Assembly (NCBI RefSeq): GCF_040796495.1
Contig: NZ_JBFNQN010000006.1
Location: 62,001 to 126,000, forward strand
Direction: 5' to 3'
Source of the DNA: Kineococcus endophyticus
Lineage (GTDB): Bacteria; Actinomycetota; Actinomycetes; Actinomycetales; Kineococcaceae
DNA length: 64,000 nucleotides
Below are positions 8,876 through 17,167 of this stretch, in pieces (the stretch's first letter is position 1; every line of letters begins with the position of its first letter). The position numbers and the translations under genes are program-made. The notes beneath the pieces are model-generated. The model worked only from the letters and a program-made list of their open reading frames with translations, made no database searches and was not told where the DNA came from.

Positions 8876-9051
8876 ACCGTAGCGAGCCCGTGGGCGCCCG
8901 TCGTGAGCGCCGTGGCGGGGCTGTGGAGGTGTCGTGCGGACCGGCCGGGGCCCTCGCGGACGGCGGGCGGCCCCCCTCCTCCGACGCATACTGGAGCGGC
9001 AGCTGCCGATGGAAAGGCTGCCCCACCCCACCGCTGGAGGACCAGACCCCC

Positions 9052-11352
9052 GTGGCTTCGCGACGCCCAGCTCCCGTCCCGCCGCACCGCCCCGCCGCCC
9101 GTCAGGGGGCCGGCGCCGGTCGCCGGCCGGCCCGTCGTCGACCGCGTCGCCGGGCCGTGCTGGGCTGGGTGCTGGGGATCTTCGTGGCCGGGGTGGCGCT
9201 CGCCGTCGGGGGCTTCGCGGCGGCCTACGAGCTGGTCAAGGTCCCGGACCCGAACAAGCTGGCCGACGCCCAGACGAGCACCGTCTACTTCGCCGACGGC
9301 ACGACCGAGCTGGGCACGTTCGCCGCGCGCAACCGCGAGAACGTCACGCTCGACCAGGTCCCCGACCACGTGCAGAAGGCCGTCCTCGCCGCCGAGGACC
9401 GCACCTTCTACGAGAACCGCGGCGTCTCCCCGACGGGCATCGCCCGCGCGCTGTGGACGAACGTCAGCGACGGGACGACGCAGGGCGGCTCGACGCTGAC
9501 CCAGCAGTACGTCAAGAACTACTACCTGACCGACCAGCAGTCCTACACGCGCAAGTTCGAGGAGTTCTTCATCTCCTTGAAGATCGACCAGCAGCAGTCG
9601 AAGGACGAGACGCTGCAGAACTACCTCAACACCGTGTACTTCGGGCGCGGGGCGTACGGCATCCAGGCTGCGGCGCAGGCCTACTTCGGCGTGGACGCCT
9701 CCCAGCTGAACGTCTCGCAGGGCGCACTCCTCGCGGCGCTGCTCAAGGGTCCCGGCAACTACGACCCCCGCAAGGGGGAGGAGCAGACCGCGGCCGCGAA
9801 GGCCCGCGTCGACTACGTCCTCGACGGCATGGTCTCCGAGGGCTGGCTGTCCCCGGCCGACCGGGCCCAGGCGGGCCTGCCGGAGACGATCGAGCAGCAG
9901 CCGAACACCCAGTGGCGGGGCACGAACGGGTACCTGCTGAAGACCGTGCAGGACGAGCTGACCGGCAAGGTCGGTCTGTCGGAGGAGGACATCGAGCGTG
10001 GCGGTCTGAAGATCGTCACGACGTTCGACCCCAAGGCCCAGGCGGCCGCCGTCCAGGCCGTGCAGGACCAGCTGCCGTCGAAGCTGCCCGAGGGGTTCCA
10101 CGTGGCGCTGTCGGCGATCGACCCGAAGACCGGTGGCGTGACCGCCATGTACGGCGGGTCCGACTACCTCGCCAACCAGTTCAACGACGTGACCCAGGCC
10201 CGGGCGCAGCCGGGCTCGACCTTCAAGCCGTTCGCGCTCGTCGCGGGGCTCGAGGACGGCATGTCGCTGCGGACCACCTTCAACGGCTCCAGCCCGCAGA
10301 CCATCGACGGCTGGCCCGCCCGGAACTACGGCAACGAGCAGTTCGGACGCATCGACCTCATCACCGCCACCGAGCACTCCGTGAACACCGTGTACGGCCA
10401 GCTCAACGAGGAGGTCACCCCCGCCAAGACGCGCGACGTCGCGGTGGCCGCCGGCTACCCCCAGGAGACGCCCGGCCTCGAGGGTGACCAGTACATCTCC
10501 AACGTGCTCGGCACCTCGGCGCCGCACCCGATCGACGTCACCCAGGCCTACGCGACGTTCGCGGCCCAGGGACAGCGGACGGCGTGGCACACCATCGCCA
10601 CCATCGACGACTCGACCGGGGCGCGGACCTACACCGCGTCGCCCACGACGCAGCAGGCGTTCCCGAGCGACGTCGCGGCCGACGCGACCTACGCGCTGCA
10701 GCAGGTCGTGAAGTCCGGGACCGGTTCGTACGCCGGCAGCAGGCTCGGGCGCCCCGCGGCCGGCAAGACCGGGACGACCAACGACAACCTCGCCGCGTGG
10801 TTCGCCGGATTCACCCCGGACATGGCGGCCAGCGTCGCCCTGTTCCAGACGAGCGCCGACGGGACCAAGAACGTCTCGCTCGACCTCGGCGGCGGTGAGG
10901 TGACGGGCGGGTCGTACCCCGTCCGCATCTGGACGGCCTTCATGCGCGCCGCCCTCCAGGGCACCCCGAAGAGCGACTTCCCGGACCGGGCGAACGTCGG
11001 CACCTCGCGCGGCTCGTCCTCGGACTCCACGTCCTCGGACTCCTCGACGTCCACCTCGACGCAGGCGCCGACGCCGAGCGACACGCCCACGCAGACCGCC
11101 ACGCAGTCCCCGACGGACGCGCCGACCGACAGCCCGACCGGCGACCCGACGGCGTCCGGCGAGCCCTCCGACGGGGCGACCAGCCGGCCGACGTCCGGGT
11201 CCGGCCGGTCCACCGAGACCGGTCGCCCGAGCGCCACCGCCACCGGCGGGGACGGCGGGACCGGGGCCCAGGGCCAGGGGCGTGGTGACGCCTCAGCGGA
11301 CCCGGCCGCCGCGACCGCGGGCGGAGCAGCGGGCGCGACCGCCGCCGGGTAG
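9052..11352 (+). CDS. Bifunctional class A penicillin-binding protein
   Basis: A 766-residue peptidoglycan synthase with an Arg-rich cytoplasmic tail and a membrane helix at about 36-59. The GT51 glycosyltransferase domain has catalytic Glu115 in AAEDRTFYENRG, plus GGSTLTQQYVKNYYL and the NYLNTVYFGRGAYGIQAAA motif. The transpeptidase has S389TFK392, S443VN and K572TG. A tail of about 110 residues rich in Ser, Thr, Pro and Asp follows, common in actinobacterial PonA-type proteins. GTG at 9052 follows GGAGG by 11 nt. Its place next to a GT-C transferase and the rpsF cluster is conserved in actinobacteria, so it is a PonA1/PonA2 type. Confidence 0.95.
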   Translation: MASRRPAPVPPHRPAARQGAGAGRRPARRRPRRRAVLGWVLGIFVAGVALAVGGFAAAYELVKVPDPNKLADAQTSTVYFADGTTELGTFAARNRENVTLDQVPDHVQKAVLAAEDRTFYENRGVSPTGIARALWTNVSDGTTQGGSTLTQQYVKNYYLTDQQSYTRKFEEFFISLKIDQQQSKDETLQNYLNTVYFGRGAYGIQAAAQAYFGVDASQLNVSQGALLAALLKGPGNYDPRKGEEQTAAAKARVDYVLDGMVSEGWLSPADRAQAGLPETIEQQPNTQWRGTNGYLLKTVQDELTGKVGLSEEDIERGGLKIVTTFDPKAQAAAVQAVQDQLPSKLPEGFHVALSAIDPKTGGVTAMYGGSDYLANQFNDVTQARAQPGSTFKPFALVAGLEDGMSLRTTFNGSSPQTIDGWPARNYGNEQFGRIDLITATEHSVNTVYGQLNEEVTPAKTRDVAVAAGYPQETPGLEGDQYISNVLGTSAPHPIDVTQAYATFAAQGQRTAWHTIATIDDSTGARTYTASPTTQQAFPSDVAADATYALQQVVKSGTGSYAGSRLGRPAAGKTGTTNDNLAAWFAGFTPDMAASVALFQTSADGTKNVSLDLGGGEVTGGSYPVRIWTAFMRAALQGTPKSDFPDRANVGTSRGSSSDSTSSDSSTSTSTQAPTPSDTPTQTATQSPTDAPTDSPTGDPTASGEPSDGATSRPTSGSGRSTETGRPSATATGGDGGTGAQGQGRGDASADPAAATAGGAAGATAAG

Positions 11353-11366
11353 GGGAAGCTGCAGGG

Positions 11367-12791
11367 GTGAGCGCGCAGACCCCCGACGCCGGCCCGGCCC
11401 CGGAGGCGCAGGTGCCGTCCGTGCCGCCCACCACGGTGGACCCGCTGGCCCGCCAGGGCAGCGAGTTCCTCGGCGGACCGGCCGGACGGCGGCTCGGCGG
11501 GGACGGGCCCTGGTGGGTGCGGGCGCTGCCCGTCTCCCTGGTGCTCGCCACGGTCGCCGTGGCGTTGGGGGCCGTCACCAAGCACCACTGCCGCGCGCAG
11601 GGCTGGAACAGCCCCGACCAGTTCGTCCACGCCTGCTACTCCGACCTGCCGGTCGTCTACACGTCCTCCGGTCTTGCCTCCGGCGGCGGTCCCTTCTCCG
11701 CCGGCGTGAACCTCGACCAGCCGCCGCTGACGGCGTTCCTGTCCTGGCTGGTCGCGCGCGTGGCGCCGCACGAGGTGACCGTCGCCGCCCAGCGCACCTA
11801 CTTCGACGCCGCCGCGGTGCCGCTCCTGCTCGCGGCCCTCGCCCTCGTCGTCTCCGTGCACGCCGTCACCGGTCGGCGCCGCGGCTGGGACACCGTGCTG
11901 CTCGCCGCCAGTCCCGTCCTCGTGCTGACCTCGCTGCTGTCCTTCGACCTCGCGGCCGTCGCCCTCGCCACGGCCGGCCTGGCCTGCTGGGGCCGGCGGC
12001 GTCCCGTCGCGGCGGGCGTCCTGCTCGGGCTGGCGCTGGCGGCCCGGCTGTACCCGGTCCTGCTGCTGGTGGCACTGGTGCTCCTCGCGATCCGGACGGG
12101 TCGCCGGCGCGCGGCGGCGGCGACGGTCGGGACGGCGGTGGGCGTGTGGCTCGCGGTGAACCTCCCCGTCGCGCTGACCGCCGCGACCGCGTGGGCCGCC
12201 CCGCTGCGGTCCTTCCTGGACCAGCGGGCGGGCTACGGCTCCCTGTGGTTGCTGCCCCAGCTCGTCCAGCAGTCCGTCGGGGCGGAGGAGGCCTCCGGGC
12301 TGCCCGGCGGAGCCGTCGTCGTCCTGACGCTCGGGGCCTGGGTCGTGTGGGTGCTCCTCGTCGCGGTCTTCGTCCTGTGGGCACCGCGCCGGCCCCGGCT
12401 GGCCCAGGTGGCGTTCCTGCTGGTCGCGGGCTTCTGCGTGCTGGGCGCGTCCTTCCCGCCGCAGGCCTCGCTGTGGCTGCTGCCGCTGGCCGTGCTCGCC
12501 GTGCCGCGCTGGCGCGACCACCTCCTGTGGTGGGGCGCGGAGGTCGCCTACTTCGGGGCCGTCTGGCTCTACATCGCGGGCCAGACGAACACCGACCGCG
12601 CGCTGCCGCCCGAGCTGTACGCCGCCGTCCTGCTCGCCCGGACGGCCGCGGTGGCGTGGCTGGTGGTGTGCGTCGTCCGTGAGGTGCGGCGCCCGGCGGA
12701 CGACCCCGTGCGGGCCACCCGCGGTCTCGACGACCCCACGGGCGGTGACTTCGACCGGGCGCCCGACGCGCTCGTCGTCCGGGTGGCCTGA
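11367..12791 (+). CDS. GT-C (GT87-like) membrane glycosyltransferase
   Basis: A 474-residue polytopic membrane protein with about 9-11 helices after a 50-residue cytoplasmic lead. The first extracytoplasmic loop contains NLDQPPLTAFLSWL, matching the acidic/Pro-Pro-Leu loop of GT-C polyprenyl-phosphate-sugar transferases. ALAARLYPVLLLVALVLL is typical of the GT87/DUF2029 group. The GTG start at 11367 lies 14 bp after the PBP stop. It probably adds mannose or arabinose from a lipid-linked donor to a cell-envelope glycan. A hairpin terminator follows. Confidence 0.82.
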   Translation: MSAQTPDAGPAPEAQVPSVPPTTVDPLARQGSEFLGGPAGRRLGGDGPWWVRALPVSLVLATVAVALGAVTKHHCRAQGWNSPDQFVHACYSDLPVVYTSSGLASGGGPFSAGVNLDQPPLTAFLSWLVARVAPHEVTVAAQRTYFDAAAVPLLLAALALVVSVHAVTGRRRGWDTVLLAASPVLVLTSLLSFDLAAVALATAGLACWGRRRPVAAGVLLGLALAARLYPVLLLVALVLLAIRTGRRRAAAATVGTAVGVWLAVNLPVALTAATAWAAPLRSFLDQRAGYGSLWLLPQLVQQSVGAEEASGLPGGAVVVLTLGAWVVWVLLVAVFVLWAPRRPRLAQVAFLLVAGFCVLGASFPPQASLWLLPLAVLAVPRWRDHLLWWGAEVAYFGAVWLYIAGQTNTDRALPPELYAAVLLARTAAVAWLVVCVVREVRRPADDPVRATRGLDDPTGGDFDRAPDALVVRVA

Positions 12792-12795
12792 CGTC

Positions 12796-12816
12796 CCGGG
12801 CTCCCCAGGGGCCCGG
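12796..12816 (+). terminator. Hairpin after the GT-C gene
   Basis: CCGGGCTCC / GGGGCCCGG forms a 9-bp stem with one T-G pair and a CCA loop, beginning 5 bp after the stop codon. It separates the cell-wall pair from the ribosomal protein operon. Confidence 0.55.
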
Positions 12817-12886
12817 TGACCGGCCGCTGTGGACCGGCGGGCGGGGGTGTGGCGCTGCGGCGGCACAGTGGACGCCGTGGGGCCGG

Positions 12887-12984
12887 TAGACTCGTCGGGT
12901 TCCCCTCCTCGTCGTGGCACGTCCACGGGCGCGGGCGGGGGGCAGACACGCACCGAGACCCTCCTGCCACGGAAAGACCGTGGC
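12887..12984 (+). promoter_or_regulatory. rpsF operon promoter and 5' leader hairpin
   Basis: A good -10 hexamer, TAGACT, lies at 12887-12892; the -35 is not clear. The leader holds a perfect hairpin, GCCACGG-AAAGA-CCGTGGC (12966-12984), about 16 nt before the AAGGAGG ribosome site. In many bacteria the S6:S18 complex binds a hairpin in the rpsF leader to repress translation. This stem-loop is in the right place for that, but I cannot show it matches the known S6:S18 motif. Confidence 0.5.
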
Positions 12985-13009
12985 CGCCTGAGACCGAAGG
13001 AGGTGGGGA

Positions 13010-13306
13010 ATGAGCGCGCGTCAGTACGAGCTCATGGTGATCCTCGACGCGGAGCTGGAAGAGCGGACCGTCGGTCCCTCGCTCGACCGCTTCCTCAACG
13101 TGGTTCGCCAGGGTGGTGGCGAGGTCGGCAAGGTCGACATCTGGGGCCGCCGCCGGCTCTCCTACGACATCAAGAAGAAGTCCGAGGGCATCTACGCCGT
13201 CGTCGAGCTCACCACCGAGCCCGCCGTCGCGCAGGAGCTCGACCGTCAGCTGAACCTCAACGAGAGCGTTCTGCGGACCAAGCTGCTGCGAGCCGAGGCT
13301 GCCTGA
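13010..13306 (+). CDS. rpsF: Small-subunit ribosomal protein bS6
   Basis: 98 residues with the standard S6 sequence: [18 protein letters not shown] at the start, then [20 protein letters not shown]. It binds S18 and 16S rRNA in the small-subunit platform. ATG at 13010 follows AAGGAGG. Its TGA overlaps the ssb ATG (TGATG), so ssb is translationally coupled. Confidence 0.98.
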   Translation: MSARQYELMVILDAELEERTVGPSLDRFLNVVRQGGGEVGKVDIWGRRRLSYDIKKKSEGIYAVVELTTEPAVAQELDRQLNLNESVLRTKLLRAEAA

Positions 13307-13881
13307 TGGCGGGTGAAACCGTCATCACGCTGATCGGGAACCTCACGAACGACCCCGAACTGCGCTTCACCCCCTCCGGTGCGGCGGTGGCCAACTTCAC
13401 GGTCGCCTCCACGCCCCGCTCCTTCGACCGTCAGTCGAACGAGTGGAAGGACGGCGAGACGCTGTTCATGCGCTGCGCGATCTGGCGGGAGGCGGCGGAG
13501 AACGTCGCCGAGTCGCTGACGCGGGGCACGCGGGTCGTGGTGACCGGTCGGCTGCAGTCGCGCACCTTCGACACGAAGGAAGGCGAGAAGCGCACCGTCA
13601 TCGAGATGCAGGTCGACGAGGTCGGCCCCTCGCTCCGCTACGCCACGGCGAAGGTCAACAAGACCTCGCGCGGTGGTTCCGGCGGCGGCGGTGGTTTCGG
13701 TGGCGGCGGCGGGTTCTCCGGCGGCGGCAACGGCGGCGGTGGCGGCGGCGGTTGGGGTGGGAACTCCGGCGGCGGCGCACCGCAGCAGCAGGACGACCCC
13801 TGGGCCACCGGCCCGTCCGGCGGGAGCCAGGGCGGCGGCGGCGGTTGGGGCGGCGCGTCGAACGACGACCCGCCCTTCTGA
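13306..13881 (+). CDS. ssb: Single-stranded DNA-binding protein
   Basis: 191 residues. The OB fold covers about 1-112 ([39 protein letters not shown]). A Gly-rich linker of about 60 residues with Gly-Gly-Gly runs follows, then the acidic protein-interaction tip NDDPPF. It coats single-stranded DNA and recruits replication and repair enzymes through that tip. The start overlaps the rpsF stop. The reverse strand of the Gly-rich linker gives a spurious Pro-rich open frame. Confidence 0.97.
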   Translation: MAGETVITLIGNLTNDPELRFTPSGAAVANFTVASTPRSFDRQSNEWKDGETLFMRCAIWREAAENVAESLTRGTRVVVTGRLQSRTFDTKEGEKRTVIEMQVDEVGPSLRYATAKVNKTSRGGSGGGGGFGGGGGFSGGGNGGGGGGGWGGNSGGGAPQQQDDPWATGPSGGSQGGGGGWGGASNDDPPF

Positions 13882-13945
13882 CAGCTCTGAACACCATTCC
13901 ATCCCAGGTCTGACGCCTGGGCTCTCACGAGAGGGGAGCACCACG

Positions 13946-14182
13946 ATGGCCAAGGTGCCCGTGCGCAAGCCCAAGAAGAAGCAGAACCCGCTGAAGGCCG
14001 CCAAGATCGAGGCGGTCGACTACAAGGACACGGCGCTCCTGCGCAAGTTCATCTCCGACCGCGGCAAGATCCGTGCGCGTCGGGTGACGGGCGTGTCCGT
14101 CCAGGAGCAGCGTCAGATCGCCAAGGCGATCAAGAACGCTCGTGAGATGGCGCTGCTGCCCTACAGCAGCTCCGCGCGCTGA
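13946..14182 (+). CDS. rpsR: Small-subunit ribosomal protein bS18
   Basis: 78 residues, full length, with [20 protein letters not shown] and [20 protein letters not shown], the classic S18 core that pairs with S6. The ATG at 13946 follows a GAGAGGGGAG ribosome site. There are no zinc-binding CXXC cysteines, so this is the zinc-independent (C-minus) form. Confidence 0.97.
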   Translation: MAKVPVRKPKKKQNPLKAAKIEAVDYKDTALLRKFISDRGKIRARRVTGVSVQEQRQIAKAIKNAREMALLPYSSSAR

Positions 14183-14196
14183 GAAGGGGTCACGAG

Positions 14197-14649
14197 ATGA
14201 AGCTCATCCTCACCCACGAGGTCACCGGCCTCGGGACCCCCGGCGACGTCGTCGAGGTCAAGGACGGCTACGGCCGCAACTTCCTGCTGCCCCGCAACCT
14301 GGCCACCCCGTGGACCAAGGGCGCGGAGAAGCAGATCGACGTGATCCGCAAGGCCCGCAAGGCCCGCGAGATCGCCTCGCTCGACGACGCCAAGGCCGTC
14401 AAGCAGTCGCTCGAAGCCCGCACGGTGGCCTTCGCCGCCCGGGCCGGCCGCGGCGGTCGCCTCTTCGGCGCCGTCACCCCGGCCGACGTGGCGCAGGCGG
14501 TCTCGGCCGCCGGTGGCCCGTCGATCGACAAGCGCAAGGTCGAGATCCTGCAGCCGATCAAGACGACCGGTACGCACAAGGCTCTCGTCCGCCTGCACGC
14601 GGACGTCTCCGCGACGGTGACCATCGACGTCGTCGAGGCCACCGCCTGA
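14197..14649 (+). CDS. rplI: Large-subunit ribosomal protein bL9
   Basis: 150 residues. The N-domain [40 protein letters not shown] and the C-domain [16 protein letters not shown] are diagnostic of L9. It lies 14 bp after rpsR and is the last gene of the operon before a strong terminator. Confidence 0.97.
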   Translation: MKLILTHEVTGLGTPGDVVEVKDGYGRNFLLPRNLATPWTKGAEKQIDVIRKARKAREIASLDDAKAVKQSLEARTVAFAARAGRGGRLFGAVTPADVAQAVSAAGGPSIDKRKVEILQPIKTTGTHKALVRLHADVSATVTIDVVEATA

Positions 14650-14664
14650 GTCGGGTCTGCTGAA

Positions 14665-14710
14665 CGACCGGAGGCCGGTCGCACCCCCTGGGTGCGGCCG
14701 GCCTCCGTCG
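14665..14710. terminator. Strong hairpin terminator after rplI
   Basis: A stem of about 21 bp (CGACCGGAGGCCGGTCGCAC pairs with the matching arm ending GGCCTCCGTCG; one bulged C, one G-T) with a 3-nt loop starts 15 bp after the stop. It closes the ribosomal operon and can also serve the convergent SulP gene. Confidence 0.85.
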
Positions 14711-14723
14711 TCCGTGCGGTGCG

Positions 14724-16274
14724 TCAGGCCTGGTGGACGGGCTCCGGCTCCCGGTCGGCGGTGCGGACGCTGACCTGGGCGCCGCGGGCCTCCCGCTGTT
14801 CGACGAAGGTGTCGAGCGCCTCCCGGCAGGCCCGGTCGAGCTTGTCGGGCTCGGCCAGGTGCACGGTCAGCGGACGGTCCACCGGTACCGCCTCGAGGGT
14901 GTCGGCCAGCTGCGGCAGCCGGACGAAGGTCGCCGAGCCGGAGACCTCCAGGTGCACCTCGTCGGCCTCCTCGCGGACCCGCGTCCGCAGGCTGCTGGCC
15001 TGGACGGCGGCCTTGACGAGGGACAGCACGAGACCGACGGCGACGCCCTCCAGCAGGTTCAGCGTGAGGATGGCGACAATCGTCGCGGCGGTGATCGCCA
15101 CCTCGCTGCGCGAGGTCCGCCACAGGGTCCGGAACGGGATGCCGGCGACGAGCTTCCACCCGGCCTGGACGAGGACGGCGGCCAGCGCGGCCATCGGCAC
15201 GAGGCCGAGGAGCGCCGGGGCGGCGAGCGCGAAGACGGCGAGCCAGACGCCGTGCAGGACGCCAGAGGCCTTGGTCTTGGCGCCGGAGTTCACGTTGGCG
15301 GAGCTGCGGACGATGACGGCCGTCATGGGCAGGGCCCCGAGCAGCCCGCAGACGCCGTTGCCGACGCCCTGCGCGACGAGCTCCTTGTCGTACTCGGTGC
15401 GCGGGCCCGTGTGCATCCGGTCGATCGCCGAGGCCGAGAACATGCTCTCCGCGCTGGCGATGAGCGCGACGGTGACGGCGGCGCCGAGGACGGCCAGCGG
15501 GGCGAGGCCCTCCAGCGAGGCGGGCGTCAGCGGCGTCACGACCGACAGCAGCGACTGGACCTCCACGCGGTCGACGTCCAGCCCGGCCGCGACCGTCACG
15601 ACGGTGGCCAGCAGGACCGCGACGAGCGGTCCGGGGACGATGCGCAGCCGGGCGGGGGCGTGCTTCCACAGCCGCAGGACGAGCAGCGAGCCGACGCCGA
15701 CCCCCAGGGCGGTCAGCGCGCGCGGGTCGCCGGGCAGGCTCGCGAGCGCCGCCGGGTAGCCGGCGACGTTGGCGACGGGGTTGCCCTCCTGAGGCCGGTC
15801 GGCGAGCAGGTAGACCTGGCCGAGGACGAGCGTGAGCCCGATCCCGGCGAGCATGCCCTGGACGACCGCCGTGGAGACGGCGCGGAACCAGCGGCCGAGG
15901 CGCGCGAGTCCCAGACCGACCTGGATCAGGCCGGCCAGCAGGACGACGGCGCCGAGCGCCTTCAGTCCCTGCGAGCCGACGATGTCGGCGACGAGGACGG
16001 TCAGGCCGGCGGCGGGTCCGGAGACCTGCAGGCTGCTGCCGGGCAGGGAGCCGACGAGGATGCCGCCGACGATCCCGGTGACGAGGCCGAGCTCCACCGG
16101 GACGCCGGAGGCGACGGCCACCCCCGCGCACAGGGGGAGAGCCACGAGGAAGACGACGATGGAGGCACGCAGGTCGGCGCCGGCGTGGGGCTTCCACGCG
16201 CTCCACCGGGACGCAGGCGGGGTGCCGTCCCCGTGGTGCCGCTGGGTGGGCACGGAGCCCTCGCGGGCGCTCAC
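14724..16274 (-). CDS. SulP-family anion transporter (putative bicarbonate or sulfate)
   Basis: 516 residues. About 12 membrane segments (for example VVFLVALPLCAGVAVASGVP, SGPAAGLTVLVADIVG, SAESMFSASAIDRM) are followed by a cytoplasmic STAS-like domain from about residue 430 (VHLEVSGSATFVRLPQL). The GTG start overlaps the carbonic anhydrase TGA in a GTGA, so the two are one operon. Pairing or fusion of SulP carriers with beta-carbonic anhydrases is a known signature of bicarbonate transport (BicA-like), which is the likeliest role. Sulfate cannot be excluded. Confidence 0.88.
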   Translation of the reverse strand: MSAREGSVPTQRHHGDGTPPASRWSAWKPHAGADLRASIVVFLVALPLCAGVAVASGVPVELGLVTGIVGGILVGSLPGSSLQVSGPAAGLTVLVADIVGSQGLKALGAVVLLAGLIQVGLGLARLGRWFRAVSTAVVQGMLAGIGLTLVLGQVYLLADRPQEGNPVANVAGYPAALASLPGDPRALTALGVGVGSLLVLRLWKHAPARLRIVPGPLVAVLLATVVTVAAGLDVDRVEVQSLLSVVTPLTPASLEGLAPLAVLGAAVTVALIASAESMFSASAIDRMHTGPRTEYDKELVAQGVGNGVCGLLGALPMTAVIVRSSANVNSGAKTKASGVLHGVWLAVFALAAPALLGLVPMAALAAVLVQAGWKLVAGIPFRTLWRTSRSEVAITAATIVAILTLNLLEGVAVGLVLSLVKAAVQASSLRTRVREEADEVHLEVSGSATFVRLPQLADTLEAVPVDRPLTVHLAEPDKLDRACREALDTFVEQREARGAQVSVRTADREPEPVHQA

Positions 16275-16864
16275 AGCGCCACGAAGGCGTCGGCGGCGGC
16301 GTCGTGGCGCAGGACCTGACCGCGGGTCAGGTCGATGAACCACGGGTGGACGGTCACGTCCTCGTCGACGGAGGGGTGCGTCGTGAGGGCCTCGACCTGG
16401 TGCAGCACGTGCTGCTGGACGGCCACGGCGAGCGGGGGCGCGCCGTCGAGGCGCTCGGGGGTGTCGTCGTCGGTCGGGACGCGCAGCGGGGCGAGCCAGC
16501 CGCTGACCTCGGGGACGGGCACGGGCGGGACCTCGCGGCCCACGAGGGCGCTCACGGCGCCGCACCCGGAGTGCCCGGCCACGACGACGTCGCGGATGCC
16601 GAGGACCTCCACGGCGTACTCGACGGTGGCCTGCTCCGCGCCCGGCCGGCCGGGGGTGTAGCTGGGGACGATGCCACCGGCGTTGCGGAGTTCGAACACC
16701 TCACCGGGGCCGGAACCGAGGATGGCCTCGGGGACCACCCGGGAGTCCGAGCAGGTGATGAGGAGGACCTCGGGGTGTTGCGGGGCGGCGAGCTTGGCGT
16801 AGCGCTCGGGGTCGGCGCTGACGGTCTGGGGGAAGCGGCGGGCGGCGTTCAGCAGGGCGTGCAC
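16271..16864 (-). CDS. Beta-class carbonic anhydrase
   Basis: 197 residues. The zinc site is complete: Cys38 with the Asp40-Arg42 dyad in ITCSDSRVVPE, and His98/Cys101 in AGHSGCGAV. FELRNAGGIVPSY matches the conserved core. It interconverts CO2 and bicarbonate in the cytoplasm. It is first in a two-gene operon with the SulP carrier and probably supplies or consumes the bicarbonate that carrier moves. The ATG at 16864 is preceded by GAGGAGC. Confidence 0.94.
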   Translation of the reverse strand: MHALLNAARRFPQTVSADPERYAKLAAPQHPEVLLITCSDSRVVPEAILGSGPGEVFELRNAGGIVPSYTPGRPGAEQATVEYAVEVLGIRDVVVAGHSGCGAVSALVGREVPPVPVPEVSGWLAPLRVPTDDDTPERLDGAPPLAVAVQQHVLHQVEALTTHPSVDEDVTVHPWFIDLTRGQVLRHDAAADAFVAL

Positions 16865-17167
16865 GGCGGCTCCTCGATGCGCGTGACGGGCGGCGTCTCG
16901 GGTTTCGTCGGTCAGGTTCTGACTGTCGGTCGTTGATTACTTCCCGCAACGAATCACTACTCTTCGTCGCGACAAGGATTCACACTGCCACGATCACCGA
17001 GGTTGTCCACCTGCACCGGTTGTGGGTGATGTCACAGGCCGAGGAGGTTTCGGGTGGTTCTAGAGGAATGCTGAAAGCGCTGCGCCACAACGGTTCGGGA
17101 ATGTCCGCGGCAGGTCACCTGTCGCGTCGGTCGTGGGTCCGCGTCGACCCGGTTCTTCAGATCCGCT
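16865..17167. other. Gene-free, lower-GC promoter region
   Basis: About 300 bp with clearly more A/T than its surroundings. It holds the upstream region of the carbonic anhydrase operon. Visible elements are the inverted repeat GTCAG-GTT-CTGAC (16911-16923), two direct copies of TCGGTC around it, CGTTG...CAACG, and one DnaA-box-like TTGTCCACC at 17003-17011. A short plus-strand open frame exists but needs a TTG or internal start and overlaps the MATE gene, so I do not call it. Confidence 0.5.

Noticed and set aside
8890-9051. Extended N-terminus of the PBP
   Set aside because: The extra 54 codons lie in the divergent promoter region, and the GTG at 9052 has a GGAGG site and begins the normal basic tail.
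13638-13928. Pro-rich minus-strand frame opposite ssb
   Set aside because: It is the complement of the Gly-rich SSB linker and has no ribosome site or homology.
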